Below, piece by piece: positions 27,701 through 35,712 of a DNA stretch of 64,000 nt. Both the position numbers and the translations under genes were made by a program. Every line of letters begins with the position of its first letter. Positions within the stretch are counted from its first letter, which is position 1. The notes beneath the pieces were generated by a model. That model was not told the origin of the DNA, made no database searches, and worked only from the letters and a program-made list of their open reading frames with translations. This DNA comes from Burkholderia cepacia (lineage in GTDB: Bacteria; Pseudomonadota; Gammaproteobacteria; Burkholderiales; Burkholderiaceae), in contig NZ_CP073637.1 of NCBI RefSeq assembly GCF_029962485.1, positions 1,798,001 through 1,862,000 on the forward strand, written 5' to 3'.

Positions 27701-28549
27701 GTGCAGGCGGTGGCCGCGCTCGACGAGCCCGAGGAACTGAACCCGATCCGCGCGCGCATCGAGCGCGAACGCGGGAAATGGATCGCGCAGGGCGTGGCAC
27801 CGGACGAAGCGCGGCGCCGTGCCGGCTGGCGCGTGTTCGGCGCGCGGCCGGGCAGCTACGGCGCGGGGCTGCAGGACCTGATCGACCAGCGCCGCTGGCA
27901 GACCGACGCCGATCTTGCCGATGCGTACCGCCAGTGGGGCGGCCATGCGTATGCGCAGAACAGCGCGGGCGACGCCGCGGCCGACGTGTTCGGCGAGCGG
28001 CTCGCGACGATCGACGTCGTCGTGCAGAACCAGGACAGCCGCGAGCACGACATCCTCGATTCGAACGACTACTACCAGTTCCAGGGCGGGATGACGGCGG
28101 CCGTCCGGCACCTGTCCGGGCAGCAGCCGAGCATCTACCACGGCGACCATGCGAACCCGGTCGCGCCGAAGATGCGCACGCTGCGTGAGGAAATCGCGCG
28201 CGTGATCCGCTCGCGTGTCGTCAACCCCAAATGGCTCGACGGCGTGAAGCGTCACGGTTACAAGGGCGCGGCCGAGATGGCCGCGACCGTCGACTACCTG
28301 TACGGCTACGACGCGACCGCACGCGTGCTGTCCGATCACCAGTACGCGCTCGTCGCCGACGCGTACCTGTTCGACGACGCCACCCGTGCATTCCTCGAAC
28401 GGCACAACCCGAAAGCGCTGCACGGCATCTGCGAACGCTTCGTCGAGGCGATGCAGCGCGGCCTGTGGCAGCAGCCGGGCGACTATCGCGAGCGGATCGA
28501 AGCGGTCTGGCTCGCGAGCGAACAATTCCAGGAAGGGGGACGGCGATGA
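24740..28549 (+). CDS. cobN: Cobaltochelatase large subunit CobN
   Basis: Large catalytic subunit that binds hydrogenobyrinic acid a,c-diamide and inserts cobalt, powered by the AAA+ and VWA subunits. At 1269 residues it is full length. The family core is visible at residues ~510-580: SRGENDYASYHDADLVPPHAY, then VIHLGKHGNLEWLPGKSVALS, which carries the conserved HxG.HG.xEWLPG block shared with magnesium-chelatase H subunits. Further down is GSYGAGLQDLIDQRRW. The stop overlaps the ATPase start (ATGA), so the chelatase subunits are translated together. It lies in the cobW riboswitch transcript. Confidence 0.95.
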   Translation: MHLLRTTPGGFVDDTQGVVRIDQQPADIVILSSADTTLSLLASVVPQLPAGFPSVRLANVTFLRQPASVDFYVDDVLRHAKTVVIDHLGGEAYWPYGIEQAVSLASKRGQQLAMFSGDLQEDPNLVAKSTVTPDLCRLWWRYLREGGVHNADALLRSIAFHTLGFGDEPELPRPLPAAALYHPARDRASVDDWRPRWTPGAPVVAILFYRAHWQAANTAVFDALADALVDEGLNPLPIAVTSLKDAVSREVITQLCDTHDVALVLNTTAFAAGAIDSPEHDVLAGDAPVLQVILSGGNRDAWVADNQGLHARDIAMHIALPEVDGRIVTRAVSFKGLAYRCPHTEVDVVRYQPDAERIAFVAALARGWCRLRTLDNADKRVALILANYPQSEGRIGNGVGLDTPASALRVLAALRDAGYALADLPPDGDALIARLTEGVTNDAAVHALRPAFQSFPLADYVARFARLPASVRDALNERWGPPEADPTLRQGRFTIAGWRAGNVFVGIQPSRSRGENDYASYHDADLVPPHAYLAFYFWLRDAYRIDAVIHLGKHGNLEWLPGKSVALSDACWPDLTLGPLPHLYPFIVNDPGEGSQAKRRAQAVIIDHLMPPLTRAENYGPLQDLERQVDEYYEALMVDARRAKLLRKTILATIAEHRLHDELSVSPPRDAGDEDALLTRVDAWLCELKEAQIRDGLHVFGMSPADRQRRDTLLALARFPVGDGKGARAGLIGALARDLALGDDFDPLAADWAAPWAGPRPAVLQALDASPWRHAGDTRERLERLAQQWLDGLCTADGGNPDADAIASGEWPHTLAVIERVRATLLPALDACGGEEMRQLLRGLDGRFVPPGPSGSPSRGRPDVLPTGRNFYSVDTRAVPTQAAWSLGLKSAQQLIERHLQDHGDYPRAIGLSVWGTATMRTGGDDIAQAFALLGVRPKWAHGSHRVTDFEILPIEIFDRPRIDVTLRVSGFFRDAFPNLMHLFDAAVQAVAALDEPEELNPIRARIERERGKWIAQGVAPDEARRRAGWRVFGARPGSYGAGLQDLIDQRRWQTDADLADAYRQWGGHAYAQNSAGDAAADVFGERLATIDVVVQNQDSREHDILDSNDYYQFQGGMTAAVRHLSGQQPSIYHGDHANPVAPKMRTLREEIARVIRSRVVNPKWLDGVKRHGYKGAAEMAATVDYLYGYDATARVLSDHQYALVADAYLFDDATRAFLERHNPKALHGICERFVEAMQRGLWQQPGDYRERIEAVWLASEQFQEGGRR

Positions 28550-29622
28550 CCGATCCGACGACGCACCGCACCCGCGCGGTCTTTCCGTTTGCGGCGCTGG
28601 TCGCGCAGGATGCATTGCAGCAGGCGCTGCTGCTCGCCGCGATCGACCCGTCGCTCGGCGGCGTGCTCGTGAGCGGCCCGCGCGGCACCGCGAAATCGAC
28701 CGCGGCGCGTGGCCTCGCGGAGCTGTTGCCCGAGGGGCAATTCGTGACGCTGCCGCTGTCGGCGAGCGACGAACAGGTGACGGGCACGCTCGATCTCGCG
28801 CATGCACTGGCAGAAAACGGCGTGCGCTTCCGGCCGGGCCTGCTCGCGCGTGCGCACCTCGGCGTGTTGTACGTCGACGAAGTGAACCTGCTCGCCGACG
28901 GGCTCGTCGATACGCTGCTGGACGTCGCCGCGAGCGGCGTGAATATCGTCGAGCGCGATGGCGTGTCGCACGCGCACGACGCGCGCTTCGTGCTGGTCGG
29001 TACGATGAATCCCGAGGAGGGCGAGCTGCGCCCGCAACTGCTCGATCGCTTCGGGTTGATGGTCGAACTGGAGAACTGCTTCGACGCCGCGCAGCGCGAG
29101 CGGATCGTGAAGGCGCGGCTGGCATTCGATCTCGATCCGGATGCATTTCGCGCGCGTCATGCGCCCGCCCAGCGTGAACTCGGTGACCGGATTCATGCAG
29201 CGCGCGCACGGCTGGCGACGCTCGATTTCGACGATGCGGTCCATGCGCGCGTCAGCGCGCTGTGCATCGATGCGGCCGTCGACGGGCTGCGTGCCGATCT
29301 CGTGATGCTGCGCGCCGCGCGCGCGCTGGCGGCGCTGGAACAGGCCGACGCGGTGACGGTGTCGCATGTGGAGCGCGTGGCGCAGGCCGTGCTGCGGCAC
29401 CGGCGCCATGCGGGTACGCCGCCGTCGCACGGATCGCCGCAACCAAACCGTGAACGCGACGATGGTTCGCCGCCGGATGCGCGCCAGCGGCCCGACAACC
29501 GACAGGACGAGACACAAGGCGATGCATCGGCGTCCCAGGGCGACTGGGGCTACTTGCCGCCCGAGCCGGCTGGCCTGCGCGAAGTCAAAGGCGTCGTGCC
29601 GCTGCCGCTAAAAAAACGCTGA
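28546..29622 (+). CDS. ChlI/BchI-type AAA+ ATPase, small chelatase subunit (zero-frame product)
   Basis: A 358-residue AAA+ ATPase that should drive cobalt insertion by CobN in place of CobS. Walker A GPRGTAKST (residues ~43-51), Walker B VLYVDEVNLL near 105, and the chelatase signature GTMNPEEGELRPQLLDRFG near 150 are intact. An acidic, low-complexity proline-rich linker follows (residues ~290-340, PSHGSPQPNRERDD). The ATG overlaps the cobN stop, and AGGAAGGGGG lies at 28530. It ends at TGA immediately after seven A's and just before a strong hairpin, the layout of a -1 frameshift site. The gene therefore probably makes this protein and a longer ChlD-like one. Linker plus VWA domain is the normal continuation of ChlD. 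Confidence 0.9.
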   Translation: MTDPTTHRTRAVFPFAALVAQDALQQALLLAAIDPSLGGVLVSGPRGTAKSTAARGLAELLPEGQFVTLPLSASDEQVTGTLDLAHALAENGVRFRPGLLARAHLGVLYVDEVNLLADGLVDTLLDVAASGVNIVERDGVSHAHDARFVLVGTMNPEEGELRPQLLDRFGLMVELENCFDAAQRERIVKARLAFDLDPDAFRARHAPAQRELGDRIHAARARLATLDFDDAVHARVSALCIDAAVDGLRADLVMLRAARALAALEQADAVTVSHVERVAQAVLRHRRHAGTPPSHGSPQPNRERDDGSPPDARQRPDNRQDETQGDASASQGDWGYLPPEPAGLREVKGVVPLPLKKR

Positions 29623-29670
29623 GCCATCGAGCCGGCGCCGCCGCGAACGCCGTTCGCGGTCCTCGATGGC
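29610..29670 (+). promoter_or_regulatory. Programmed -1 ribosomal frameshift signal in chlI/D
   Basis: Slippery heptamer A-AAA-AAA at 29610-29616 in phase with the ATPase frame, then a six-base spacer (29617-29622) holding the TGA stop. Then comes a two-tier hairpin: outer perfect stem GCCATCGAG (29623-29631) with CTCGATGGC (29662-29670), inner stem CCGCGAAC (29641-29648) with GTTCGCGG (29652-29659). Slipping back one base continues into the VWA frame with no stop. Frameshift signals that yield both chelatase subunits are known in chlD genes. Confidence 0.85.
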
Positions 29671-30299
29671 AGTCAGGCGCAACCGCGCGCTTACCGGGCA
29701 CGGCACGCGCGGGCAAGGCCGTTGCGTGGCCGGCGACGCTCGTCGCGAAGCGCGGTGGACCGCTGTGTCATGAGCATGTGCGCTTCCGGAAACGCGCGGG
29801 CACGCCGCAGGCGCTGCATTGCTTCGTGCTCGACTGTTCGGCGTCGATGCTGTCGCACGACCGGCTCGCGCTCGCAAAGGGGCTGATCGTCGCGTATTTC
29901 GATCAGGCTGCACGCGAGCGTGTCGAAACCGCGCTGATCTGCTTCGGCGGTCAAGGCGCCGCACGGCGGTTCGGCCCGGCCGTGCCGCGCTGGTGGAATG
30001 CGCGCTGGCTCGAACCGGTCGACGGCGGCGGCGGCACGCCGCTCGCGGACGGCATCGCGGCCGCCACGCAGTTGCTCGCGCGCGATGCGCGGCGCGAGCC
30101 CGGCAAGCAGCGCTGGCTGTGGGTGCTGTCCGACGGGCGCACGCGCGAGACGGCGGCAAAACCCGCGGCGGCCGATCACGTCGTGTTCGTCGACTTCGAC
30201 GATGCGGCCGTGCGGATCGGGCAGGGCGCGCGGCTTGCCGCCGCATGGGGCGCGCAATGGATGACGGCGGACGCGCTTCGCACGGATCTCGCGGGCTGA
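29616..30299 (+). CDS. ChlD-like VWA-domain extension, medium chelatase subunit (via -1 frameshift)
   Basis: The part translated after the -1 shift, 227 residues, giving a 584-residue fusion with the upstream ATPase. After a basic linker (WPATLVAKRGGPLCHEHVRFR) comes an integrin-I/VWA domain with an intact MIDAS: DCSAS (29832 region), threonine in GGGTPLADG, and aspartate in SDGRTRE. In magnesium and cobalt chelatases this domain docks the ATPase ring on the large subunit. No ATG or TTG lies in this frame between the shift site and the domain. The first candidate, GTG at 29778, has no ribosome site and would lose conserved linker. That argues for synthesis as a fusion. Frame, length and MIDAS are seen; the frameshift is inferred. 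Confidence 0.82.
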   Translation, partial: TLSHRAGAAANAVRGPRWQSGATARLPGTARAGKAVAWPATLVAKRGGPLCHEHVRFRKRAGTPQALHCFVLDCSASMLSHDRLALAKGLIVAYFDQAARERVETALICFGGQGAARRFGPAVPRWWNARWLEPVDGGGGTPLADGIAAATQLLARDARREPGKQRWLWVLSDGRTRETAAKPAAADHVVFVDFDDAAVRIGQGARLAAAWGAQWMTADALRTDLAG

Positions 30300-30360
30300 T
30301 GGCCGGCCGGCGGTGCGATATGATCGCCGCTTCTGCTTCTGCCCACTGGAAAAACCCGCC

Positions 30361-30813
30361 ATGCAAGTACTGGTCGATGCCGACGCGTGTCCCGCCGTCA
30401 TCAAGGACATGCTGTTTCGCGCCGCGCGTCGTGCCGAAATCTGCGTGACGCTGGTCGCGAACCAGTTCCTGCGCACGCCGCCGTCGCCGTTCATCAAGGC
30501 CGTGCAGGTGCCGGCCGGCTTCGACGTGGCTGATGCGCGCATCGTCGAACTGGTCGAGGCTGGCGATCTCGTGATCACGGCCGACATCCCGCTGGCTGCC
30601 GCCGTCCTCGACAAGGGCGCGCATGCGCTCGACCCGCGCGGCAACTGGTTCAGCCGCGAGAACATCGAGGAACGCCTGTCGACGCGCGCGATGATGGATC
30701 AGTTGCGCAGCGCGGGCATCGACACCGGCGGCCCGGCGCCGTTCAGCGCGCGTGACGGCAAGGCGTTTGCCTCGCAGCTCGACCGGTTTCTGGCGCGGCA
30801 CGGCAAGTCTTGA
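30361..30813 (+). CDS. YaiI/YqxD family protein (UPF0178, DUF188)
   Basis: A 150-residue protein of the conserved YaiI/YqxD family, function unknown. The N-terminal MQVLVDADACPAVIKDML is the family signature. A PIN-like fold with acidic residues is suggested by VDADACP, LVITADIPLA near residue 78 and ARDGKAF near 135. The ATG at 30361 is where family similarity begins. It stands 61 bases after the chelatase gene on the same strand but has no link to cobalamin that I know of, and may be transcribed by readthrough. Confidence 0.87.
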   Translation: MQVLVDADACPAVIKDMLFRAARRAEICVTLVANQFLRTPPSPFIKAVQVPAGFDVADARIVELVEAGDLVITADIPLAAAVLDKGAHALDPRGNWFSRENIEERLSTRAMMDQLRSAGIDTGGPAPFSARDGKAFASQLDRFLARHGKS

Positions 30814-30999
30814 GGTCGGGGCGCGACGGCCGCGTGTCGTGACGCGTCCAGCGTGGGGGGAGCCCCGCACGCGCTACAACGCCGGATCGCCGGACCGCCG
30901 GATCCACATCGAATCGCGCACGTCGCCCGGGCCGGGGTGCGTGATTGCGTCGACGCTGCTATCGTGGCGCAAACGACAATCCAACCCAGGAGTGCACGC

Positions 31000-31572
31000 G
31001 TGACACCGACTCAACTTCTCATCCCGACCTTCACCCACATGCTGAGCGCACAGACCGCGTGGCTCGACAAGGCTGTCGCGCACCGGCAGGCCGCGGGCGA
31101 CGCGCCCGACGCGGCGATGACGTTGAGGCTGGCGCCCGACATGTATCCGCTCGCGGCACAGGTGCGCTTCTCATGCTTCCAGGCGATGGAGCCCGTCCAC
31201 CGGCTGCGTGGCGAGCCGTTGCCGGCTGCGCTGCTGGCCTTGCGCGAAGCGGGATGGAATGCGGATGCGCAGCCCGGCACGCTCGCCGACGCGCAGGCGA
31301 TCATCGCGGGCACGCTGGCCTTTCTCGGCGAACTCGCGCCGGATGCGCTGGATGGCGGCACGGCGCTGCCGATCGCGCTCGAGCTGCCGAACGGGATCGC
31401 GTTCGACATGACGGGCGAACAATATGCGCGCGACTGGGCGCTGCCGCAGTTCAATTTCCACGCGATCGCCGCTTACGCGATCCTGCGCCACCATGGTGTC
31501 GAACTCGGCAAGGCCGACTACGTGCCGCACATGCTCGCATACGTACGACCCGGCACGATTCCGCAAGGGTGA
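31000..31572 (+). CDS. DUF1993 family protein
   Basis: A 190-residue protein of the DUF1993 family, function unknown. Members look like DinB-type four-helix bundles. Seen: N-terminal TPTQLLIPTFTHMLSAQTAWLDKA, the block MYPLAAQVRFSCFQAMEPVHRLRGE around residues 48-70, and a C-terminal NFHAIAAYAILRHHGVELGKADYV that ends most members. GTG at 31000 was chosen as start because AGGAG lies seven bases before it (30988-30992). It runs 13 bases ahead of the phosphatase-like gene and is probably co-transcribed with it. Confidence 0.85.
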   Translation: MTPTQLLIPTFTHMLSAQTAWLDKAVAHRQAAGDAPDAAMTLRLAPDMYPLAAQVRFSCFQAMEPVHRLRGEPLPAALLALREAGWNADAQPGTLADAQAIIAGTLAFLGELAPDALDGGTALPIALELPNGIAFDMTGEQYARDWALPQFNFHAIAAYAILRHHGVELGKADYVPHMLAYVRPGTIPQG

Positions 31573-31585
31573 ACATCGAAGCGAC

Positions 31586-31912
31586 ATGACACGGGCACTG
31601 TTCATCTGCAGCCGCAACCGGCTGCGCAGCCCGACGGCCGAAGCGGTATTTGCCGCGTGGCCCGGCATCGAGACCGACTCCGCGGGCCTCGCGCCCGATG
31701 CGGACGCGCGGCTATCCGCCGAGCAGCTCGACTGGGCCGATATCGTGTTCGTGATGGAGCGCGCGCACAAGGCAAGGCTGTCGACGCGCTTCGGACCGCA
31801 TCTGACGGGCAAGAAGATCGTCTGCCTCGACATTCCCGACCGCTACGCGTTCATGCAGCCGGAACTCGTCGCGCTGCTCGAGCGCAAGGCCGGCCCGTTC
31901 CTGCGCGCGTGA
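31586..31912 (+). CDS. Short low-molecular-weight tyrosine phosphatase-like protein
   Basis: A 108-residue relative of low-molecular-weight protein tyrosine phosphatases (usual length ~150). The CX5R phosphate loop is present at residues 8-14 (CSRNRLR, followed by SPTAE). The C-terminal region has LDIPDRYAFMQPEL, whose aspartates could serve as general acid, but the classic DPY block is replaced. This short subfamily is common in proteobacteria and its substrate is unknown. It converges with a Nudix gene 21 bases downstream. Confidence 0.83.
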   Translation: MTRALFICSRNRLRSPTAEAVFAAWPGIETDSAGLAPDADARLSAEQLDWADIVFVMERAHKARLSTRFGPHLTGKKIVCLDIPDRYAFMQPELVALLERKAGPFLRA

Positions 31913-31933
31913 TCGGCGCGGGCAGCGCCGCCG

Positions 31934-32356
31934 TCAACGAAGCGGGCCGTTGACGATCGCCGAAAAACAGTCGAGACGCAGCATCTCGATGATCTTGCGC
32001 GTCGGCACGCTCGCATGGAGCGTGTCGAGCCGGTCGACGGTGAACCACTTGCAGCGGGCGATCTCGTTGCTCGCGCGCGGCGTCAGGTGTGCCGGCACCT
32101 CGACCACGAACACGTGATGGAGCTTCGACAGCCCGCCGAACTGCACCGCATAGTCGAGCGCGAGCCCCTCCAGCCGCGTTTCCTCGGCCAGTTCCCGCTG
32201 CGCGGCTTCGAGCGGCGTCTCGCCGCGCCGGATCGTGCCGCCCGGCAGCGACCAGCGCGACGCCGTGCGGGCGACGAGCAGCACGCTGCTGCGCTGGCGG
32301 CACACGATCGTGGCGCGTTCCTTGGTGACGGCGAGGGTATCCGGCCCGGTGCTCAT
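31934..32356 (-). CDS. Nudix hydrolase
   Basis: A 140-residue Nudix-domain pyrophosphohydrolase, cytoplasmic. The Nudix box is seen as GGTIRRGETPLEAAQRELAEET near residues 37-60. The glycine usually found right after the EExG core is Arg here, but all acidic metal ligands are kept. The substrate cannot be inferred; this size class includes nucleotide-sugar and mutT-like enzymes. ATG at 32356 (MSTGPD) was preferred to a TTG three codons earlier. No strong ribosome site is seen. Confidence 0.85.
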   Translation of the reverse strand: MSTGPDTLAVTKERATIVCRQRSSVLLVARTASRWSLPGGTIRRGETPLEAAQRELAEETRLEGLALDYAVQFGGLSKLHHVFVVEVPAHLTPRASNEIARCKWFTVDRLDTLHASVPTRKIIEMLRLDCFSAIVNGPLR

Positions 32357-32506
32357 GTTCGGCAAAACAGGTGCTGAATCGTGGAGAAAGTGCGCGTCGG
32401 CGGCGAGTTGTCCGGCAGCGGGCCGCGACGGCGTGCAGGCAGCCGCACCGATCTTACCGGCCGTTCGTGACAGTTCCGTGCACGGCGCAGCGCGCCGGAC
32501 ACGGCG

Positions 32507-32764
32507 TCATGCGTGCGTATAGATCCCGCTGCGCACCGGCTTCGCACGGCGCGAACGGCGCTTGTGAACGGCGCGCCGATGATGCGGCGATGGCGCCGTC
32601 GCGTGCCGGCGCGCAGGCGCGGGCCGGGCAGCGGGCGCACCGGCCCGCGGTGCAGCGGCGGGCATTTGCGTCTGTCCTTCGCCGAAATGGAAAGTCTGGG
32701 TTTGCGCGTGTGCGACGCCCAGCGTCGACGCCAGTACGAAGGCCGCCAGCCACAACCGTTTCAT
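32507..32764 (-). CDS. Small exported basic protein, unknown function
   Basis: An 85-residue protein with a clear signal peptide (MKRLWLAAFVLASTLGVAHA, cleavage expected before QTQTF). The mature 65 residues are rich in Ala, Pro, Arg and His (PAARPAPARRHATAPSPHHRRA) and strongly basic at the C-terminus (HKRRSRRAKPVRSG). I do not recognise a family. Such basic exported peptides may bind nucleic acid, lipopolysaccharide or peptidoglycan, but nothing here shows which. The rest of 32357-32506 and 32765-32909 holds no other gene I can support. Confidence 0.6.
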   Translation of the reverse strand: MKRLWLAAFVLASTLGVAHAQTQTFHFGEGQTQMPAAAPRAGAPAARPAPARRHATAPSPHHRRAVHKRRSRRAKPVRSGIYTHA

Positions 32765-32909
32765 GAATATTCCGCCTTGCTTTTGTCAGGATGAAGGGAG
32801 TCCGCCAGCTTAGCGAAGGGCGGGGCGCCACCGCAACCCGCCCGCGTTCGGTGTCGTCCCCACTTGCGCTCGGCGACGTTATCCGCGCGGCAGGCGGGTG
32901 CATCCGGGC

Positions 32910-32948
32910 TTGACAACATAATTCCCGAGTGTGAATATAAATTCACAC
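32910..32948 (+). promoter_or_regulatory. Promoter and palindromic operator of the CoA-transferase operon
   Basis: TTGACA (32910-32915), 17 bases, then GAATAT (32933-32938) overlapping a perfect inverted repeat GTGTGAAT-ATAA-ATTCACAC (32929-32948, 20 bases). A repressor on the palindrome would cover the -10 element. The IclR-type regulator at 37002 is the obvious candidate to bind it (inference). The site is AT-rich against a GC-rich background. Confidence 0.65.
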
Positions 32949-33041
32949 ACAAGAATTATTCGTCGAATCCGGAGAGGCGTGGCGCAGGCGCCAGGCCACC
33001 GGAGCCGGCAGTCCGATCAACCGGAATCAGGAGCGGGACGC

Positions 33042-34205
33042 ATGGCGGAACACGAGCAGCAGGGCGCGCTGGCGGGATTGCGCATCATCGATCTGTCGCG
33101 GGTGCTGGGCGGCCCGTACGCGACGCAGATCCTCGCCGACCACGGCGCGGAGGTGATCAAGGTCGAACCGCCGTCCGGTGACGAAACGCGTACCTGGGGG
33201 CCGCCGTTCGACGGCGACACCGCGTCGTATTTCCTCGGTGTGAACCGCAACAAGCTCGGCGTCGCGCTCGACCTGACGCAACCGGCCGACCGCGAGCGGC
33301 TGCTCAGCCTGCTCGAGCACGCGGACGCCGTCGTCGAAAACTTCAAGATCGGCACGATGGAGCGCTGGGGGCTCGGCTTCGACGCGCTGCACGCGCGGTT
33401 TCCGCGCCTCGTCTATTGCCGCGTGTCGGGTTTCGGCGCGGATGGCCCGCTCGGCGGGCTGCCCGGCTACGACGCGGCCGTGCAGGCGCTCGCGGGGCTG
33501 ATGAGCGTCAACGGCGAAGCGGGCGGCGCACCGCTGCGCGTCGGCGTGCCGATCGTCGATCTCGTCACCGGGCTGAACGCGGCGCTCGGCGTACTGATGG
33601 CGCTGCGCGAGCGCGATGCGAGCGGCCTCGGCCAGTTCGTCGAGTCGACGCTGTTCGACTGCGCGCTGTCGATCCTGCATCCGCATACGCCGAACTACTT
33701 CCATTCGGGCAACGCGCCCGTGCGCACCGGCAACGCGCATCCGAACATCACGCCGTACGACAGCTTTCCGACGGCAGGCGTCGACATCTTCCTGGCGGTC
33801 GGCAACAACGGGCAGTTCGCGGCGCTGTGCGACGTGCTCGGCACGCGCGGCTGGCTCGACGATCCGCGTTTCGCCGACAACCGTGCACGCAGCGCGCACC
33901 GTGCCGCACTGCGTGCGCTGCTCGAAACCGCACTGGCCGCGCATGACGGTGCGGCGCTCGCCGAGCAGCTGATGCGCCGCGGCGTGCCGTGCGCGCCGGT
34001 GCTCGGGCTCGATGCGGCGCTCGATCATCCGCACGTTGCGCATCGGGAGATGAAGGTCGAGCTGGGCCGGCATCGCGGCATCGCGTCGCCGATCAAGCTC
34101 GGCCGCACGCCGGCGACGTACCGTCGGCCGCCGCCGGCACTGAACGAACACGTGGCGCAGGTGTTTGCGCACGACGACCACGACGACGACGATCGCCGGG
34201 ACTGA
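33042..34205 (+). CDS. CaiB/BaiF family (class III) CoA-transferase
   Basis: Predicted CoA-transferase of 387 residues that activates an organic acid by moving CoA from an acyl-CoA donor. Family hallmarks: LAGLRIIDLSRVLGGPYATQILADHGAEVIKVEPP at the N-terminus, NRNKLGVALDL, and the catalytic aspartate region after GGLPGYDAAVQALAGLMS. It ends in an unusual acidic-histidine tail (HDDHDDDDRRD). The ATG at 33042 has AGGAG eight bases before it. It begins a run with a CitMHS carrier, an acyl-CoA dehydrogenase and an IclR regulator, so the acid is probably imported, activated and then oxidised. The exact acid is not shown. Confidence 0.88.
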   Translation: MAEHEQQGALAGLRIIDLSRVLGGPYATQILADHGAEVIKVEPPSGDETRTWGPPFDGDTASYFLGVNRNKLGVALDLTQPADRERLLSLLEHADAVVENFKIGTMERWGLGFDALHARFPRLVYCRVSGFGADGPLGGLPGYDAAVQALAGLMSVNGEAGGAPLRVGVPIVDLVTGLNAALGVLMALRERDASGLGQFVESTLFDCALSILHPHTPNYFHSGNAPVRTGNAHPNITPYDSFPTAGVDIFLAVGNNGQFAALCDVLGTRGWLDDPRFADNRARSAHRAALRALLETALAAHDGAALAEQLMRRGVPCAPVLGLDAALDHPHVAHREMKVELGRHRGIASPIKLGRTPATYRRPPPALNEHVAQVFAHDDHDDDDRRD

Positions 34206-34330
34206 CCGGCATCGCGGCCGCCGGCCGCGCCGCGCTGCGGCGCAGGGCCGCGCGGTCCGGCACATCATCATTCGGACATCACGCCGGCTTGCGCACGGAA
34301 GACGCATGCCGGCTGAAGAGGAGACGCATC

Positions 34331-35632
34331 ATGCTCGCATGGATCGGCGCGATCGCCATCGTCGCGCTGTTCGGCCTGATCATCACGAAACGGCTGTCGC
34401 CGCTCGTCGCGCTGATCGTCGTGCCGGTGGCCGCGTCGCTCGCGGCGGGCTTCGGGCTGCAGACCGGCAAGTTCATCGTGCACGGCGTGCAGAACATCGG
34501 CCCGATCGCCGGCATGTTTGTTTTTGCGATTCTATTTTTCGGAATCCTCACTGATTCGGGGATGCTCGACCCGATCATCGCGGGCGTATTGCGCGTAATC
34601 GGCTGCCATCCGCCGCGCATCGTGATGGGCTCGGCACTGCTCGCGCTGCTGATTCACCTCGACGGCTCGGGCGCGGTCACGTTTCTCGTCACGTTGCCGG
34701 CGATGATGCCGCTCTACACGCGGCTCGGGATGGACCGGCGGATTCTCGCGTGCGTCGCGTCGATGGCGGCCGGCGTCAACTTCCTGCCGTGGGTCGGGCC
34801 GATGCTGCGCGCATCGGCGGCGCTGCACATTCCCGGCTCGGTGATCTTCACGCCAATGATTCCGGTACAGATCGTCGGGCTCGTGTTCGTGTTCGGCACG
34901 GCGTACGTGCTCGGCGTGCGCGAGGCGAAGCGGCTCGGGCTCGACCGTGCCGGCGCGGCGTCGCTGGCGATCGCACCACGCGAGCTGACCGACGCCGAAC
35001 GCGCGTTGCGCCGGCCGGGCCGCTTCGGGATCAACGTCGCGCTGACCCTCGTCGTGCTCGTGACTCTGGTGTCGGGCATCGTCGACCCGATGGTGATGTT
35101 CATGCTCGGCACGGTCGCCGCGCTCGTGATCAACTACCCGGATGTGCAGGCGCAGCGCGAGCGGATCGACGCGCATGCGAAGGCCGCGCTGATGATGGCG
35201 AGCGTGCTGCTCGCGGCCGGCGCGTTCACCGGCATCATGTCCGGCACCGGGATGCTGAAGGCGATGGCGGAAGTCGTCGTCGCGCACGTGCCGGTCGAGC
35301 ATGCGCGCCACATGCCGTTCGTGCTCGGGCTGCTGTCGATGCCGCTCAGCTTGCTGTTCGATCCCGATTCGTTCTACTTCGGCGTGCTGCCGGTGCTCGC
35401 GGAGAGCGGCAAGCTGCTTGGCGTGCCGCCGATCCAGATGGCGCAGGCCGCGCTGCTCGGCCAGATGACGACGGGCTTTCCGGTGAGCCCGCTGACGCCC
35501 GCGACGTTCCTGATCGTCGGCCTGACCGGCGTCGAGCTCGCCGAGCACCAGAAATTCACGATTCCGTTCCTGTTCGCCGCCACCGTGCTGATGGTGTTCG
35601 CCGCGGTGATCGTTGGCGTGTTTCCGTTGTGA
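34331..35632 (+). CDS. CitMHS-family carboxylate/proton symporter
   Basis: A 433-residue inner-membrane carrier of the CitMHS family, which in known cases imports metal-citrate complexes with protons. About twelve hydrophobic segments are visible from MLAWIGAIAIVALFGLIITK onward. Family motifs include FFGILTDSGMLDPI and HLDGSGAVTFLVTLPAMMPLY, then NFLPWVGPM, and LTPATFLIVGLTGVEL near the C-terminus. A GAGGAG site precedes the ATG at 34331. Its place between CoA-transferase and acyl-CoA dehydrogenase genes suggests a di- or tricarboxylate other than citrate as cargo (inference). Confidence 0.88.
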   Translation: MLAWIGAIAIVALFGLIITKRLSPLVALIVVPVAASLAAGFGLQTGKFIVHGVQNIGPIAGMFVFAILFFGILTDSGMLDPIIAGVLRVIGCHPPRIVMGSALLALLIHLDGSGAVTFLVTLPAMMPLYTRLGMDRRILACVASMAAGVNFLPWVGPMLRASAALHIPGSVIFTPMIPVQIVGLVFVFGTAYVLGVREAKRLGLDRAGAASLAIAPRELTDAERALRRPGRFGINVALTLVVLVTLVSGIVDPMVMFMLGTVAALVINYPDVQAQRERIDAHAKAALMMASVLLAAGAFTGIMSGTGMLKAMAEVVVAHVPVEHARHMPFVLGLLSMPLSLLFDPDSFYFGVLPVLAESGKLLGVPPIQMAQAALLGQMTTGFPVSPLTPATFLIVGLTGVELAEHQKFTIPFLFAATVLMVFAAVIVGVFPL

Positions 35633-35712
35633 GCGCGCCAGACGTGCCGCTTCGTGGCCGTGCCCCGAGGGGCCAATCCTGCGAGGGGACGTTCCGCGGC
35701 GCGGCAACCCTG

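Noticed and set aside
23651..29209. 1852-codon open frame antisense to cobW-cobN-chlI
   Set aside because: Spans three convincing + strand genes and shows no motif of its own.
29778..30299. VWA protein started independently at GTG 29778
   Set aside because: No ribosome site, and conserved linker residues lie upstream in the same frame; the -1 frameshift explains the frame.
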